From the NCBI GenBank assembly GCA_947289115.1, contig CAMYPG010000002.1:1-64000 (forward strand): 64,000 nt of DNA, read 5' to 3'. Both the position numbers and the translations under genes were made by a program. The notes under the pieces were generated by a model. It searched no databases. It saw only the letters and a list, made by a program, of their open reading frames with translations, and was not told where the DNA came from. The DNA is from an uncultured Gardnerella sp. GTDB lineage: Bacteria > Actinomycetota > Actinomycetes > Actinomycetales > Bifidobacteriaceae. This document shows positions 8,915-18,792 of this stretch, piece by piece. Positions within the stretch are counted from its first letter, which is position 1, and each line of letters starts with the position of its first letter.

Positions 8915-10711
8915 TTACTGGATCGCAGCACTAATCGCAGCGTATTGCGATTCCACAAGCCTGTAGTATGCGCCTTTTTGCGCCATAAGTTGCTCGTGGC
9001 TTCCGCGCTCCACGATTTGCCCATGGTCAATCACACAAATCAAATCCGCATTCTCGATTGTAGAAAGCCTGTGTGCAATCACAAAAGAAGTGCGATTTTT
9101 AAGCAATTGAGCCAATCCAGCTTGCAACGCCTCTTCTGTACGCGTATCTATATTGCTTGTTGCTTCGTCTAGAATTAGAATTCGCGGATTCGCAAGTAAT
9201 ACTCTGGCAAACGATATAAGCTGCCTTTGTCCTGCAGAAAGAGTGGCTCCTCGCTCCTCAATTTCCGTATCGTAGCCATTAGGCAATTCTTCAATAAACT
9301 CGTGAGCGTGAACTACGCGAGCTGCAGCTTCAATCTCTTCGTCTGTTGCGTCAAGCTTGCCGTAACGAATGTTTTCTTTAACAGTTCCGCTAAATATAAA
9401 GCTGTCTTGAAGCATAACGCCCATTTGTTTGCGCAAAGATGCTAACGTTATTGAGCGCACATCGTAGCCGTCAATTGTGATTGAGCCTTCGGAAACGTCG
9501 TAGAATCTAGAAAGCAGGCTTACAAGCGTTGTTTTGCCCGCTCCAGTAGGACCTACAAGCGCAACCGTTGTTCCAGGCTCAATGTGCAAGTCAACTAAAT
9601 TCAAAATAGGCTTTCCGTTCTCTTCGTAGCGGAACACAACGTCGTTTACGTCAACCCTGCCTTTAATTTGCGGCAATTCTTTTGCATCTGACTTATCTAC
9701 AATATTTGGCTTAATGCTTAGCGTTTCAAAAATACGCTCCAAATACACTGAGCATGTTACGAGTTGCGTGTAGAAGTTACCGATGTTTACAACTGGCTCC
9801 CAAAAAGTACTCGAATACCACACAAATGCTATAAGCGTACCCGTGCTTATGTTCATACTACTTGCATTCATTATGCCAACGTAGTAAAGCAGCGAAATTG
9901 CTGCGCTTTCAATAATCGAAGCTCCTGGCCAAAGTAGCATTTGCACTCTAACGTTTCGCATCCACGCTTTTCTAACTCCCGACTGCTGCTCTTGGAATGT
10001 AGCGTATTGCTCCGATTCGCGCGCAAAAGTTTGAGTGGTTTTTACTCCTGCGATTGATTCGTGCAAATATGCGTTAAGATTGCTTTGCTTATTCGACAAT
10101 TTTTTAGACGCTTTTCGTTGCAAAATTTGCAAAGTGCGAGTCCAGATTATAAAAACTGGGAATAATACAAGGCTCCACAATGCCATTCGCCAATCTATAG
10201 AAAACATTGCGATCAGCGTAATGATTAGCACAAAAACATCGGAAAATACGTTGATTAAACCAGACGAAAGCGTGTCGGAAAGCGTATTAATGTAGTTTAC
10301 TATGCGAATCAAAATCTTACCGTGTGGGCGCGAATCGAAGTAATCAAACGACAACGATTGCACATGCGTAAAAATATCGCGGCGCATATCTTTAATTATC
10401 ATTTGACCAAGTCGCGTAATAGCAAGCGTTCTGTATGCCAAACCAAGCTCATACAACACAATAAGCATGCCAAACAATGCAATAAGTGCATACAAATACG
10501 AAACGTTTTTATTAGGCAAAACTACGTCTATAAGTGTTTTTGTAATCATTGGCGTTATTGTCATAATGCAACTTCCGCTAATAACAACTAAAACTATTTT
10601 GACTAGCTGCCATGCGTACGGCTTTATGTATTTGCGAACGCGCATCAACTCGTGTAAATTTACGTGCTCTTCTTGGCTTTCATCTTCTTTATAAGTGTTG
10701 CGTTGCGCCAT
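8915..10711 (-). CDS. ABC exporter half-transporter, consensus ATPase subunit
   Basis: Type IV ABC exporter subunit: about six N-terminal membrane helices (residues 20-310), then a nucleotide-binding domain. That domain has Walker A GPTGAGKTT, signature LSAGQRQ, Walker B ILILDEATS with the catalytic Glu present, and the switch His in AHRLS. The ATG at 10711 is used because AAAGG lies upstream; a GTG three codons earlier is also possible. The start follows the stop of the preceding ABC gene by one base, so the two are almost certainly translationally coupled and form a heterodimer. Substrate unknown; multidrug or peptide export is typical. Confidence 0.88.
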   Translation of the reverse strand: MAQRNTYKEDESQEEHVNLHELMRVRKYIKPYAWQLVKIVLVVISGSCIMTITPMITKTLIDVVLPNKNVSYLYALIALFGMLIVLYELGLAYRTLAITRLGQMIIKDMRRDIFTHVQSLSFDYFDSRPHGKILIRIVNYINTLSDTLSSGLINVFSDVFVLIITLIAMFSIDWRMALWSLVLFPVFIIWTRTLQILQRKASKKLSNKQSNLNAYLHESIAGVKTTQTFARESEQYATFQEQQSGVRKAWMRNVRVQMLLWPGASIIESAAISLLYYVGIMNASSMNISTGTLIAFVWYSSTFWEPVVNIGNFYTQLVTCSVYLERIFETLSIKPNIVDKSDAKELPQIKGRVDVNDVVFRYEENGKPILNLVDLHIEPGTTVALVGPTGAGKTTLVSLLSRFYDVSEGSITIDGYDVRSITLASLRKQMGVMLQDSFIFSGTVKENIRYGKLDATDEEIEAAARVVHAHEFIEELPNGYDTEIEERGATLSAGQRQLISFARVLLANPRILILDEATSNIDTRTEEALQAGLAQLLKNRTSFVIAHRLSTIENADLICVIDHGQIVERGSHEQLMAQKGAYYRLVESQYAAISAAIQ

Positions 10712-10712
10712 T

Positions 10713-12539
10713 CTACTCACCTTTAGCCTTGTCTAAATCTTCAAATCCCAAAGCTTTGCCCATTTGCATACCAAGCTGCTTTTTGTAGATTTCCCAATAT
10801 CTTCCATGCGACGCCACAAGATGCTCATGCGTTCCGCGTTCTACGATTTTGCCGTGATCTAGCACAATAATCATGTCTGCATCTTTAACAGACGAGATTC
10901 TGTGCGCAATTGTGATTACTGTGCGAGAACCATCTAACTTTTTTAGCTCTTTTTGAATATGCTCCTCAGTTTCCATGTCTACTGCAGAAGTTGTATCGTC
11001 CATAATCAAGATTGCAGGATTATTAGCTAGCGCGCGAGCAAGACTTAAGCGCTGCTTTTGGCCGCCCGAAAGACCAACTCCTCGCTCGCCTACTACAGTT
11101 TCGTATCCTTCTGGCATATTCATAATAAAATCGTCTGCATCTGCGATTCTTGCCATACGCCTAATCGTGTTATCTAATTCTTTGCAATTTTCCTCGTTTT
11201 GAGTCAACCCAAAGCCAATATTTCCTGCAATCGTATCGGAAAACAGGAATGTTTCTTGCGCAACTATGCTAACTTGATTCCTAACAGTTTCTAGAGGCCA
11301 TTCGCGCACGTCTTTTCCATCAATCAAAACACGACCACGCGTAGGATCATAGAATCTTGCTATAAGACTTACAAGCGTTGACTTTCCAGCTCCTGTTTCG
11401 CCTAAGATTCCAAGCTTTGTTCCTGCTGGAACATCTAAATCAATATCGCTTAAAACTGGGGAATCAAGATCATCTGGGAACGCAAAATCAACGTGTTCAA
11501 AAGTTACATGGCCCTTTACCTTAACGTTTTTCTCGGAGGCAGATGGCAAATCAATATGCGATTCTTGCGTAAGAAGCTTACGAATATTTACGCATCCTGC
11601 GTTGAATCGCTGCCAATCGTTAATAAGCCACCCAACCATTCTTACTGGCATGTGGAGCATCCAAAGGAAGCTGTTAAACGTTACAAACGCGCCCAAAGTC
11701 ATGCTTCCGTTAAGCACAAGCCATCCGCCAAATCCTACTGTTACAAGCTCTAGCGCAAAGCCCATGCCGTCAAGCCATGGCATGTATTTTTGCGTGTTTT
11801 TTGCAAGCGTAATATTGCGGTTAAAGTAGTCTTCGTTGCATTTATCGAATTTCTGTGTTTCAAAAGGCTCGCGCACAAAAGCTTTTACAACACGATTGCC
11901 TTCAATGTTTTCTTCTACCATTGAGTTCATTCGCGCAAACGATTCGCGAATCGCAAGGAACTTTGGCCTAGCATTCTTGCCCATAAGTTTTGCAAGCCAG
12001 AACAAAAATGGCGTAATTGCCATAAGTGCTAGAGCTAGCTGCCATTGTATTGAAAACATTATAACTAGCGCAAACACAAACATCACTAAGCAATCCAGCG
12101 CCATATAAGACACCCAGCTTAAAACGTGGCGAATCGCATCCGTATCCGAAGTCATGCGGCTCATAATGTCGCCTGTGCGCGTGTGATTAAAGTACGTAAA
12201 ATCAAGCGAATGTAGCTTTTCGTACTCGTCGCTTACAAGGCGATACACGGCATTTTGGCCAAACTTTTCCATTAGAAGCTGGTAGATATACCTTGATCCA
12301 ACGCGAACAATCATCATTGCAACCATTAGCACGCATACGCCAAGAAGTAAATCATGCTGTTTGCCAATAATTATTTTGTCTACAATAAAGCCCGAAAGCA
12401 GAGGCATTGTCATTGCCATTGTGTCGTTTATAGTAAAAAGAACTAGCGATACGCCTACTCTCCACATATCTGGCTTACAATATTGCAAAACCCAGCGCAC
12501 GTTACTCGCGTCTTTGCGTTTATTTGGATTTACATACAT
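10713..12539 (-). CDS. ABC exporter half-transporter, degenerate-site subunit
   Basis: Partner of the next gene: six membrane helices in residues 25-325, then an ATPase domain with Walker A GETGAGKST and signature LSGGQKQ. The Walker B is AILIMDDTTS, with Asp in place of the catalytic Glu. A conservative Glu-to-Asp change in one subunit is the hallmark of asymmetric heterodimeric exporters such as BmrCD or TM287/288, where only one ATP site hydrolyses efficiently. It is the upstream gene of the pair, ending with TAG one base before the next ATG. Substrate cannot be assigned. Confidence 0.87.
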   Translation of the reverse strand: MYVNPNKRKDASNVRWVLQYCKPDMWRVGVSLVLFTINDTMAMTMPLLSGFIVDKIIIGKQHDLLLGVCVLMVAMMIVRVGSRYIYQLLMEKFGQNAVYRLVSDEYEKLHSLDFTYFNHTRTGDIMSRMTSDTDAIRHVLSWVSYMALDCLVMFVFALVIMFSIQWQLALALMAITPFLFWLAKLMGKNARPKFLAIRESFARMNSMVEENIEGNRVVKAFVREPFETQKFDKCNEDYFNRNITLAKNTQKYMPWLDGMGFALELVTVGFGGWLVLNGSMTLGAFVTFNSFLWMLHMPVRMVGWLINDWQRFNAGCVNIRKLLTQESHIDLPSASEKNVKVKGHVTFEHVDFAFPDDLDSPVLSDIDLDVPAGTKLGILGETGAGKSTLVSLIARFYDPTRGRVLIDGKDVREWPLETVRNQVSIVAQETFLFSDTIAGNIGFGLTQNEENCKELDNTIRRMARIADADDFIMNMPEGYETVVGERGVGLSGGQKQRLSLARALANNPAILIMDDTTSAVDMETEEHIQKELKKLDGSRTVITIAHRISSVKDADMIIVLDHGKIVERGTHEHLVASHGRYWEIYKKQLGMQMGKALGFEDLDKAKGE

Positions 12540-12643
12540 GCGCTAGATTCTCCCTTATTTTTGACTTCGCGATTTATTTTTTATTAAGTTTTATTAAGTT
12601 TACATTATTTTCTGCGCGATTATTTTTACGCGATTACACGCGC

Positions 12644-12738
12644 ACAATATTTTGCCTAAATCACGTACAGAATGCGGAAAATAACTCCGTCTTTTGTACC
12701 ATATTTTGCCTAAATCACGTACAAAACGCGGAAAACGT
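12644..12738. repeat. Family A hairpin repeat, two tandem units
   Basis: Two direct copies of TTGCCTAAATCACGTACA followed by a GCGGAAAA end, the second preceded by GTCTTTTGTACC so that it can fold back (GGTAC/GTACC type). The loop sequence matches copies at about 26.79, 34.55, 41.16 and 45.0 kb. The gap between oppA and the ABC exporter also holds a terminator (12753-12791); nothing else was seen in 12540-12845. Confidence 0.7.
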
Positions 12739-12752
12739 CCTTTACGCGCAAA

Positions 12753-12791
12753 AGCATGTGGCGTGCAGCCAAAGACCACACGCCACATGCT
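12753..12791 (-). terminator. Intrinsic terminator of oppA
   Basis: Perfect 13-bp stem AGCATGTGGCGTG / CACGCCACATGCT with a 13-nt loop. On the minus strand it is followed directly by TTTTGCG. It lies 55 bp beyond the oppA stop codon. Confidence 0.8.
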
Positions 12792-12845
12792 ATAAGTTAA
12801 GCAATCAGCTTAGTAAACTTGCGTGAGTTATCGCTACAAATTTAC

Positions 12846-14594
12846 TCACTTCTGCCAACCAATGTTTTCAACAAAAACGTTAGCATATCCAGCAGGACCG
12901 CCGTTAGCGAAGCCCTTCTTGTATGCCTGATAGGTTGGAGGAGCAGAAACTGGGAGTGTACCATACTCGGCGAAAGCCATGGACTCACCCTTGTTGGCCA
13001 ATGCAGTCTGTTCCTTGTAATCGTAGGTCTTGCCAACCTTGGCTAGAACGGCATCAATCTTCTTGCTGCCAGTGCCAGTAAAGTTGGAATCGCTCTTAGA
13101 ACCGTATACCTGGGAAGCGGCTGCCAAGAAGCTCAATGGAGATGGGGAAACCCAAGCCATTGGAAGCACCTGGAAGTCGAAGGAGCTTACAGTCTTAGAG
13201 AACTTAGATGCAGGCTTGTTTACAGTCTTGCACTTCATGCCAGCCTTCTTCATCATGGCCTGGAATGCGTTAGCAAGAGCTGCCTGAGTAGAGTCATCGC
13301 CGAAGAAGGTGAATGTGAACTGAACGGTCTTACCATTCTTAGCGTAGTAGCCGTCCTTACCCATCTTGTAGCCAGCGGCTTCAAGAGTCTTCTTAGCGTT
13401 TTCTACGTTGAACTTAGCATCAGCTGGGAGGTTGTTCTTGTAGCCAGCCTGGAACATGGAGAGAAGCTCAGAACCTGGCTGCTCGCTCTTCCAGTTCATG
13501 CCCTGGAACTGAATCTTGTTGTAGGTAGCAACGTCGAATGCCTGAACAACAGCCTTACGCACTGCCTTATCCTTGAATGCGCCAGCCTTTGCGTTTAAGT
13601 TAATAACACGAATCTTGGTGCTGTAGCCGTAACGGAGCTGAGCGCCCTTAACGCTACGAGCAGCCTTGATCTTATCCTTGGTGGAGATGGAATCCACGGA
13701 ATCGATTTCGCCGTTCTGGAAAGCGTTCATTGCAGCGGTATCTTCCATACGCTTTACAACAACCTTGTCAAGCTTTGCCTTCTTGCCCCACCACTTTGGA
13801 TTGCGCACGAAAACAACCTGATCTTCAGTTGCGGACTGAATCTCGAATGGACCTGCACCCCACTCGTTGTGAGGATTATTTACCCAACCCTGGTTGAACA
13901 CAGTCGGATCGGTTGCCTTTGGATGAACCAATGGAGCGAAAAGCAATTCCCAAGTTGCGCATGGCTTATTGTACTTAACGATTACTTGCTTAGGATTTGC
14001 ACCCTGCTCAACGGACTCAATGCAGTCATAGCCCTCGTGAGATGGTACAGAGTAGGCTTCGTTCTGGCCATTCATAACTTCCCAAGTAGCCTTGAAAGCA
14101 GTGTAATCGATGTCTGTACCATCGTTCCACTTAGCCTTTGGGTTCAAATCGTACTGAACTACGAGTGGCTTGTCGCTAACCTTCTTAACAGAAGTAATGT
14201 AATCAGGGTTGTACTTAACCTTCTCGCCCTTAACAGTGTCGTAATAAGAAAGCGATGGCTGGTAGAAGCCCCACAAAGTGCCCATATAAGCGGTGTTACC
14301 GTCGTTAGAAGCGTAGTTCCAGTTTGGACCCATGTCGGAAAGCGAGAACGTGTAAGTACCGCCATCCTTAACATTGTCACGAGGCTGTGGATTGTCATAA
14401 CGCTTGTCAACCTTAGGCATTGGAAGAGCGCCAGTGTAGGAAGTATCCACACCTGCGGCTGGCTCTTCGGTCATACCGCCCTTGGCCTTATCTGCTGTAG
14501 TAGCAGTTGTGCCACCGCAAGCGCCGAGCAGCATTGCAACAGAAAGTGCAGCTGCGGCGAATACAGTTAATTTGCCTGCATTAGTTTTTTTCAT
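12846..14594 (-). CDS. oppA: Oligopeptide-binding lipoprotein, SBP family 5
   Basis: Extracytoplasmic solute-binding protein of a peptide ABC importer. A lipoprotein signal occupies residues 1-29 with lipobox LLGAC and the lipidated Cys near residue 29. A Thr/Ala/Gly linker follows, then a family 5 binding fold with YTFSLSDMGPNWNY near residue 66 and DYTAFKATWEVM near 155. At 582 residues the length is typical. The ATG at 14594 fits the lipoprotein signal and a GAGAGG ribosome site; a start 12 nt earlier has poor spacing. It lies downstream of oppBC-DF but behind a strong terminator, so it probably has its own promoter and higher expression, as usual for binding proteins. Confidence 0.9.
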   Translation of the reverse strand: MKKTNAGKLTVFAAAALSVAMLLGACGGTTATTADKAKGGMTEEPAAGVDTSYTGALPMPKVDKRYDNPQPRDNVKDGGTYTFSLSDMGPNWNYASNDGNTAYMGTLWGFYQPSLSYYDTVKGEKVKYNPDYITSVKKVSDKPLVVQYDLNPKAKWNDGTDIDYTAFKATWEVMNGQNEAYSVPSHEGYDCIESVEQGANPKQVIVKYNKPCATWELLFAPLVHPKATDPTVFNQGWVNNPHNEWGAGPFEIQSATEDQVVFVRNPKWWGKKAKLDKVVVKRMEDTAAMNAFQNGEIDSVDSISTKDKIKAARSVKGAQLRYGYSTKIRVINLNAKAGAFKDKAVRKAVVQAFDVATYNKIQFQGMNWKSEQPGSELLSMFQAGYKNNLPADAKFNVENAKKTLEAAGYKMGKDGYYAKNGKTVQFTFTFFGDDSTQAALANAFQAMMKKAGMKCKTVNKPASKFSKTVSSFDFQVLPMAWVSPSPLSFLAAASQVYGSKSDSNFTGTGSKKIDAVLAKVGKTYDYKEQTALANKGESMAFAEYGTLPVSAPPTYQAYKKGFANGGPAGYANVFVENIGWQK

Positions 14595-14842
14595 GATTCC
14601 TCTCATTCCCCAGAAATGATGTCCGCTTTCTGGTATGTGTGTAGAGTATATCTAATCTTTTGACATTTTGTGTTACGACTTTTTTAACAAATACTGAATT
14701 TAAGCTTTTGTTACTTAAGATTTAATCCATAAAAAAGAAAATTAAATACATAAAACAGTCAAACAGAAAATTTTTTAGTTTATTTTAATTAAAAAACAAA
14801 ATATATTACTTTTTTTAGAATTTATGTGCCTGTAACAAAAAA

Positions 14843-14870
14843 TCGCGTGTGTCTTGCATAACACACGCGA
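14843..14870 (-). terminator. Terminator between oppDF and oppA
   Basis: Perfect 10-bp stem TCGCGTGTGT / ACACACGCGA with an 8-nt loop. On the minus strand it is followed by TTTTTTGTTAC. It lies 50 bp after the oppDF stop and separates the permease/ATPase transcript from oppA. The rest of the 325-bp gap (14595-14842) is AT-rich and should hold the oppA promoter; no clear -35/-10 pair was fixed. Confidence 0.88.
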
Positions 14871-14919
14871 TCAAAGTTGCCCTAAACAAAAGTTTAGGCA
14901 TATTCACAAAAGATTAGAA

Positions 14920-16815
14920 TCAGACGCTTGCAACGTCATCAAACGAATCTTCTTCGTTGAGAATAATACGCTTACGATTCTTCTCAATCGCAGGATCTGG
15001 AATTGGCACAGCACTAATCAAAGCCTTAGTGTACGGATGCTTAGGATTATCAAACACCTCATCCGTTTCGCCAGATTCAACAATGCGTCCGTGGTACATA
15101 ACAGCAATTCTGCTAGAAATATGACGAACAACCGCCATGTTGTGAGCCACAAACAAGTAAGCAACACCCAACTTATCCTGCAAATCCTCAAGCAAGTTAA
15201 TAATGCCAGCCTGAATAGAAACATCCAAAGCCGAAACAGGCTCATCAAGAAGAAGCAGCTTAGGGTTTACAGCCAAAGCGCGAGCAATAGCAATACGCTG
15301 ACGCTGGCCACCAGAGAACTGCGTTGGGAAGCGATCAACCTGATCTGGATTCAACTCAACAAGCTGCATAAGCTCCGCAATACGCTGACGAATCTCTTCC
15401 TTAGACTTCTTTTGAACATGAAGAGGCTCTGCCAAAATATCGTAAACAAGCATACGAGGATCAAGAGAGCTCATAGGATCCTGGAACACGTATTGAATCT
15501 TAGAACGAAGCTCGCGACGCTGCTCTTTAGTCAACTTATCGTTAAGCTCGGTGCCAAAAACTGTAATAGAGCCAGCTTCTGGCTTCTTTAAACTCATGAT
15601 TTCCATCAAAGTAGTTGACTTACCAGAACCAGATTCGCCAACAAGAGCTACAGTTTCGCCTTCGCGAATCTCAAGATCAATACCATCAACAGCGCGAACT
15701 TCGCCAACCTTGCGTCGCAAGAAACCGCCACCTGTAATTGGGAACGTTTTAACCAATCCCTTAACATCCAAAACAACCTTGCGATCCTCGCGAGGAATGC
15801 CCTCAAACATTGGCTTAATCGTTTTTTCGGTTTCTGCATGAAGCAGCGCGCGAACAGTTTCGCTTTCTGCTTCTAGACCCATCATATCGCTAGTATCGCC
15901 ACTCTTTTCTTCTGCCATCAACATATCCATTGTTGGCTTAGAGATTGGAGTTAAGCGGCGAGTACGCTTTTGGTCAACGCGCGGAACAGCGCCAAGCAAG
16001 CCGATTGTGTATGGCTGAGTTGGGTGAGTAAAAATCTCTTCAACGCTATTATGCTCAACCAAATGGCCCGCATACATAACAATAACTTCGTCTGCAACGC
16101 CAGCAATAACACCCAAATCGTGAGTAATGAAGATCATTGCTGCGCCAGTTTCACGCTGAGCCTTCTTCAAAACATCCAAAACCTGAGCCTGAATAGTAAC
16201 ATCCAAAGCGGTAGTAGGCTCATCAGCAATAATAATATCTGGGTTATTCGCGATTGCCATAGCAATCATAACGCGCTGACGCATACCGCCAGAAAACTCA
16301 TGAGGGAAAGACTTTAAGCGCTCAGCTGGCTTAGTGATACCAACCAAGTTAAGCAATTCAATAGAGCGCTCACGAATCTGTTCTTCGGTCATATCTGGAT
16401 TATGAATAACCAAAGCTTCCTTAAGCTGATCTCCAATAGAAAACACTGGAGTTAAAGCAGAAAGAGGATCCTGGAATACCATAGCAATATTCTTGCCACG
16501 AATCTTACTCATCTCTGCATCAGACTTCGTTAACAGCTCTTCGCCCTTATAAACAACAGAACCCTTAACAGACGCGTTCTTATCCAGCAAGCCCATAACA
16601 GCAAGAGAAGTAACCGACTTACCAGATCCAGATTCACCTACAATACCAATGGTTTTTCCGCGGTACAAATCAAAATTCATATTGCGTACTGCATGAACCG
16701 TACCAGCTTCCGAAGCAAAGCTAATTTGCAAATTGCGTACAGAAAGAAGTGGTTCGTTGTTCTGATTTTCCATCACAGAATCTTCCTTAATTGCGTCATT
16801 CACCATATCAGTCAT
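14920..16815 (-). CDS. oppDF: Oligopeptide ABC transporter ATPase, fused OppD-OppF
   Basis: Two ATPase domains in one 631-residue chain. The first (about 20-275) has Walker A GESGSGKSV, signature FSGGMRQR and Walker B IIIADEPTT. The second (about 345-600) has Walker A GESGSGKST, signature FSGGQRQR and Walker B LLLLDEPVS. Each is followed by the C-terminal OppD/F-type HPYT segment (HPTQPYT, HPYTKAL). It powers import through OppB/OppC at the inner face of the membrane. GGAGG lies 6 nt before the ATG. The fusion replaces the usual separate oppD and oppF genes and is common in actinobacteria. Confidence 0.93.
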   Translation of the reverse strand: MTDMVNDAIKEDSVMENQNNEPLLSVRNLQISFASEAGTVHAVRNMNFDLYRGKTIGIVGESGSGKSVTSLAVMGLLDKNASVKGSVVYKGEELLTKSDAEMSKIRGKNIAMVFQDPLSALTPVFSIGDQLKEALVIHNPDMTEEQIRERSIELLNLVGITKPAERLKSFPHEFSGGMRQRVMIAMAIANNPDIIIADEPTTALDVTIQAQVLDVLKKAQRETGAAMIFITHDLGVIAGVADEVIVMYAGHLVEHNSVEEIFTHPTQPYTIGLLGAVPRVDQKRTRRLTPISKPTMDMLMAEEKSGDTSDMMGLEAESETVRALLHAETEKTIKPMFEGIPREDRKVVLDVKGLVKTFPITGGGFLRRKVGEVRAVDGIDLEIREGETVALVGESGSGKSTTLMEIMSLKKPEAGSITVFGTELNDKLTKEQRRELRSKIQYVFQDPMSSLDPRMLVYDILAEPLHVQKKSKEEIRQRIAELMQLVELNPDQVDRFPTQFSGGQRQRIAIARALAVNPKLLLLDEPVSALDVSIQAGIINLLEDLQDKLGVAYLFVAHNMAVVRHISSRIAVMYHGRIVESGETDEVFDNPKHPYTKALISAVPIPDPAIEKNRKRIILNEEDSFDDVASV

Positions 16816-16835
16816 GTTTAAACCTCCAACAAGCC

Positions 16836-17783
16836 TTACTCGGCCTTACCAACAGACCTAGAATATGGATCAATCGCATCGCGAAGACCATCGCCAATAA
16901 GCTGAACAGAGAAAGTCAAAATAACCAAAACCGCAGAAGGAACCAAAAGAACCCAAGGAGAGGTCATAACGCTACTTTGACCAACATTAAGAAGAGTACC
17001 CAAAGAAGTATCTGGAGCCTTGATACCAAGACCCAAGAAGCTCAATGCGGTTTCGCCGTTGATTGCACCAATAACACCGAGAACCGTATTAATAATCAAT
17101 ACAGAACCAAGATTTGGAACAAGGTGGCGAACAATAATGCGGAACGAAGAAACACCTTCAAACTTGGCTGCGCGCACATATTCACGCTCGCGCAAACTCA
17201 AAGTCAAAGTTCTAAGCGTACGAGCATAACCAATCCAACCAAAGGAAGTCATACCAAACGCAAGCCAAAGCCAATCATTGCCACCAGTCGCGGAGCTAAC
17301 AATCAAAGCAATAAGCAAGAAGGATGGAACAATCAAAAGCATGTCCAAAACCCACATGCCAACTTGCTCAAACCAACCCTCAAAGTAAGAAATAGCAGTA
17401 CCAACCAAAGCAGCAATAATTGTAATAGAAATGGAGCTTACAATACCAATAGAAAGTGAGCGACCAAGTCCGCGAACAACCATTGCATACATGTCTGATC
17501 CGCCAGGAGTTGTACCAAGCCAATGCTCTGCGCTAGGAGGAGTTGCAAGAGCCGTAAAATCAGGCTCATCGTAGCCCCACTTACTAATCTTAGATCCAAA
17601 CAAAGCAAGAAGAATCAAGAACACAAGCAAAACCAAGCCAACGACGGCAGACGGTCGCCTAAAGAAGCGACGCGTATAAAGCGTAATTTTGCCAGTTCGC
17701 TTAAAATTACCCCAAGAATTAGCATTTACCTTTTTGTCTGCAACAGACTCTTGAGACTTTGAAGATACATCTTTTTTACTCAT
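16836..17783 (-). CDS. oppC: Oligopeptide ABC transporter permease OppC
   Basis: Inner-membrane permease of the DppC/OppC type. It has a charged N-terminal cytoplasmic stretch and a first membrane helix near residue 40 (VVGLVLLVFLILLALFG). The OppC N-terminal domain is followed by five membrane segments with the ATPase-docking EAA loop in EYVRAAKFEGVSSFRIIVRH near 200-220. The ATG at 17783 is preferred because AGGTGA lies 6 nt upstream; a GTG three codons earlier also fits. The gene lies between oppB and oppDF with gaps of about 20 bp, so it is in the same operon. Confidence 0.92.
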   Translation of the reverse strand: MSKKDVSSKSQESVADKKVNANSWGNFKRTGKITLYTRRFFRRPSAVVGLVLLVFLILLALFGSKISKWGYDEPDFTALATPPSAEHWLGTTPGGSDMYAMVVRGLGRSLSIGIVSSISITIIAALVGTAISYFEGWFEQVGMWVLDMLLIVPSFLLIALIVSSATGGNDWLWLAFGMTSFGWIGYARTLRTLTLSLREREYVRAAKFEGVSSFRIIVRHLVPNLGSVLIINTVLGVIGAINGETALSFLGLGIKAPDTSLGTLLNVGQSSVMTSPWVLLVPSAVLVILTFSVQLIGDGLRDAIDPYSRSVGKAE

Positions 17784-17808
17784 ATCAATCACCTACACTG
17801 TTGCACAA

Positions 17809-18792
17809 TTAATTCAAGCGAATACGAGGATCAAGCCAAGCAGAGAAGATATCTGCCAGCAAAGCTCCAGCCAAAGTACACACAGCTCCGAATGCAGCAA
17901 TAGCAACAGAACCATTAATGTCGTTATTAGAAATCGTCTGCACAAAATAGCTACCCAAACCGTTAATTGCAAACACGGTTTCAGTAATAACGGCGCCCGT
18001 AAACACACCTGCAATTGAGAAGGCAACATCTACGGCTGTAGGAATCAACGAAGTACGCAAAGCGTGTCGGCGAATAGCAATGTTCAAAGGCAAGCCCTTA
18101 GCACGAGCAGTGCGAACATAATCAGCATTCATAGTGTCAAGCAAATAAGTGCGCTGCGTAAGATGGTATCCAACCATGCCAGGAACAGTCATAACAATTG
18201 TCGGCAAAATCAAATGCTGTAAGAAGTCAAGAACAAAAGCAATAGGGTTAGAACCTTGATAAGAATGCAATCCCGTAACAAAGAATAAACGAGAGCCAGC
18301 AGCATTGTTAACGCTAATTGCAGCTAACACAATAAGCAATCCAAACACAGCAGCTGGAACAACAAGCAAGAACGTAGCAATAGAGTTAAGAACTCGATCC
18401 TGCCACTTGTACTGACGAATAGCAGTATAAACGCCAACACTAACACCGAAAACAATACCAAGAACAGTTGCGCAAGTAACTAATTGGACAGACGCACCAA
18501 TACGAGCCGCAATCGCAGGACCAACAGGAGCCTGCTCTGGGCTTAATCCCCAATCCCAACGAGTAAGAACGCCAGTAATCCAACGCAAATATCTCGTAAT
18601 AACTGGAGTTTGGTCGTTAATGTTCGCCAAATCCAAAGAACGGTTAATCGAAGGAATTGGTGGATGCGGATGCCTAGACATATAATTCGATCGCGGATCC
18701 ATAAAAGCACTTGCCAAGAAATACGTCATGGATACGGAGACAAACAGCATCACAACATAATTCAGGCATCGTTTAACGATGTATCGTATCAT
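17809..18792 (-). CDS. oppB: Oligopeptide ABC transporter permease OppB
   Basis: Inner-membrane permease of the DppB/OppB type, 327 residues with six predicted membrane helices. The EAA docking loop is visible in ADYVRTARAKGLPLNIAIRRH near 224-244, followed by a LIPTAVDVAF segment. It is the first structural gene of the operon. Its own ribosome site is poor (AAGAG), and its ATG overlaps the stop codon of a nine-residue leader ORF that has a perfect GGAGG site, so its translation is probably coupled to the leader. Confidence 0.92.
   Translation of the reverse strand: MIRYIVKRCLNYVVMLFVSVSMTYFLASAFMDPRSNYMSRHPHPPIPSINRSLDLANINDQTPVITRYLRWITGVLTRWDWGLSPEQAPVGPAIAARIGASVQLVTCATVLGIVFGVSVGVYTAIRQYKWQDRVLNSIATFLLVVPAAVFGLLIVLAAISVNNAAGSRLFFVTGLHSYQGSNPIAFVLDFLQHLILPTIVMTVPGMVGYHLTQRTYLLDTMNADYVRTARAKGLPLNIAIRRHALRTSLIPTAVDVAFSIAGVFTGAVITETVFAINGLGSYFVQTISNNDINGSVAIAAFGAVCTLAGALLADIFSAWLDPRIRLN

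Noticed and set aside
12600..12788. 62-codon minus-strand ORF between oppA and the ABC exporter
   Set aside because: It consists of the two family A repeat units and the oppA terminator hairpin; no ribosome site.
13869..14570. 233-codon open frame on the plus strand
   Set aside because: Fully antisense to oppA, which has a clear family, signal peptide and ribosome site; the opposite frame has no recognisable protein.
14854..15591. 245-codon open frame on the plus strand
   Set aside because: Antisense to the fused oppDF; composition (Asn, Arg, Leu, Ser runs) is that of a reverse-strand shadow.
16791..17459. 222-codon open frame on the plus strand
   Set aside because: Antisense to oppC and the start of oppDF, Asn/Arg-rich, no ribosome site.
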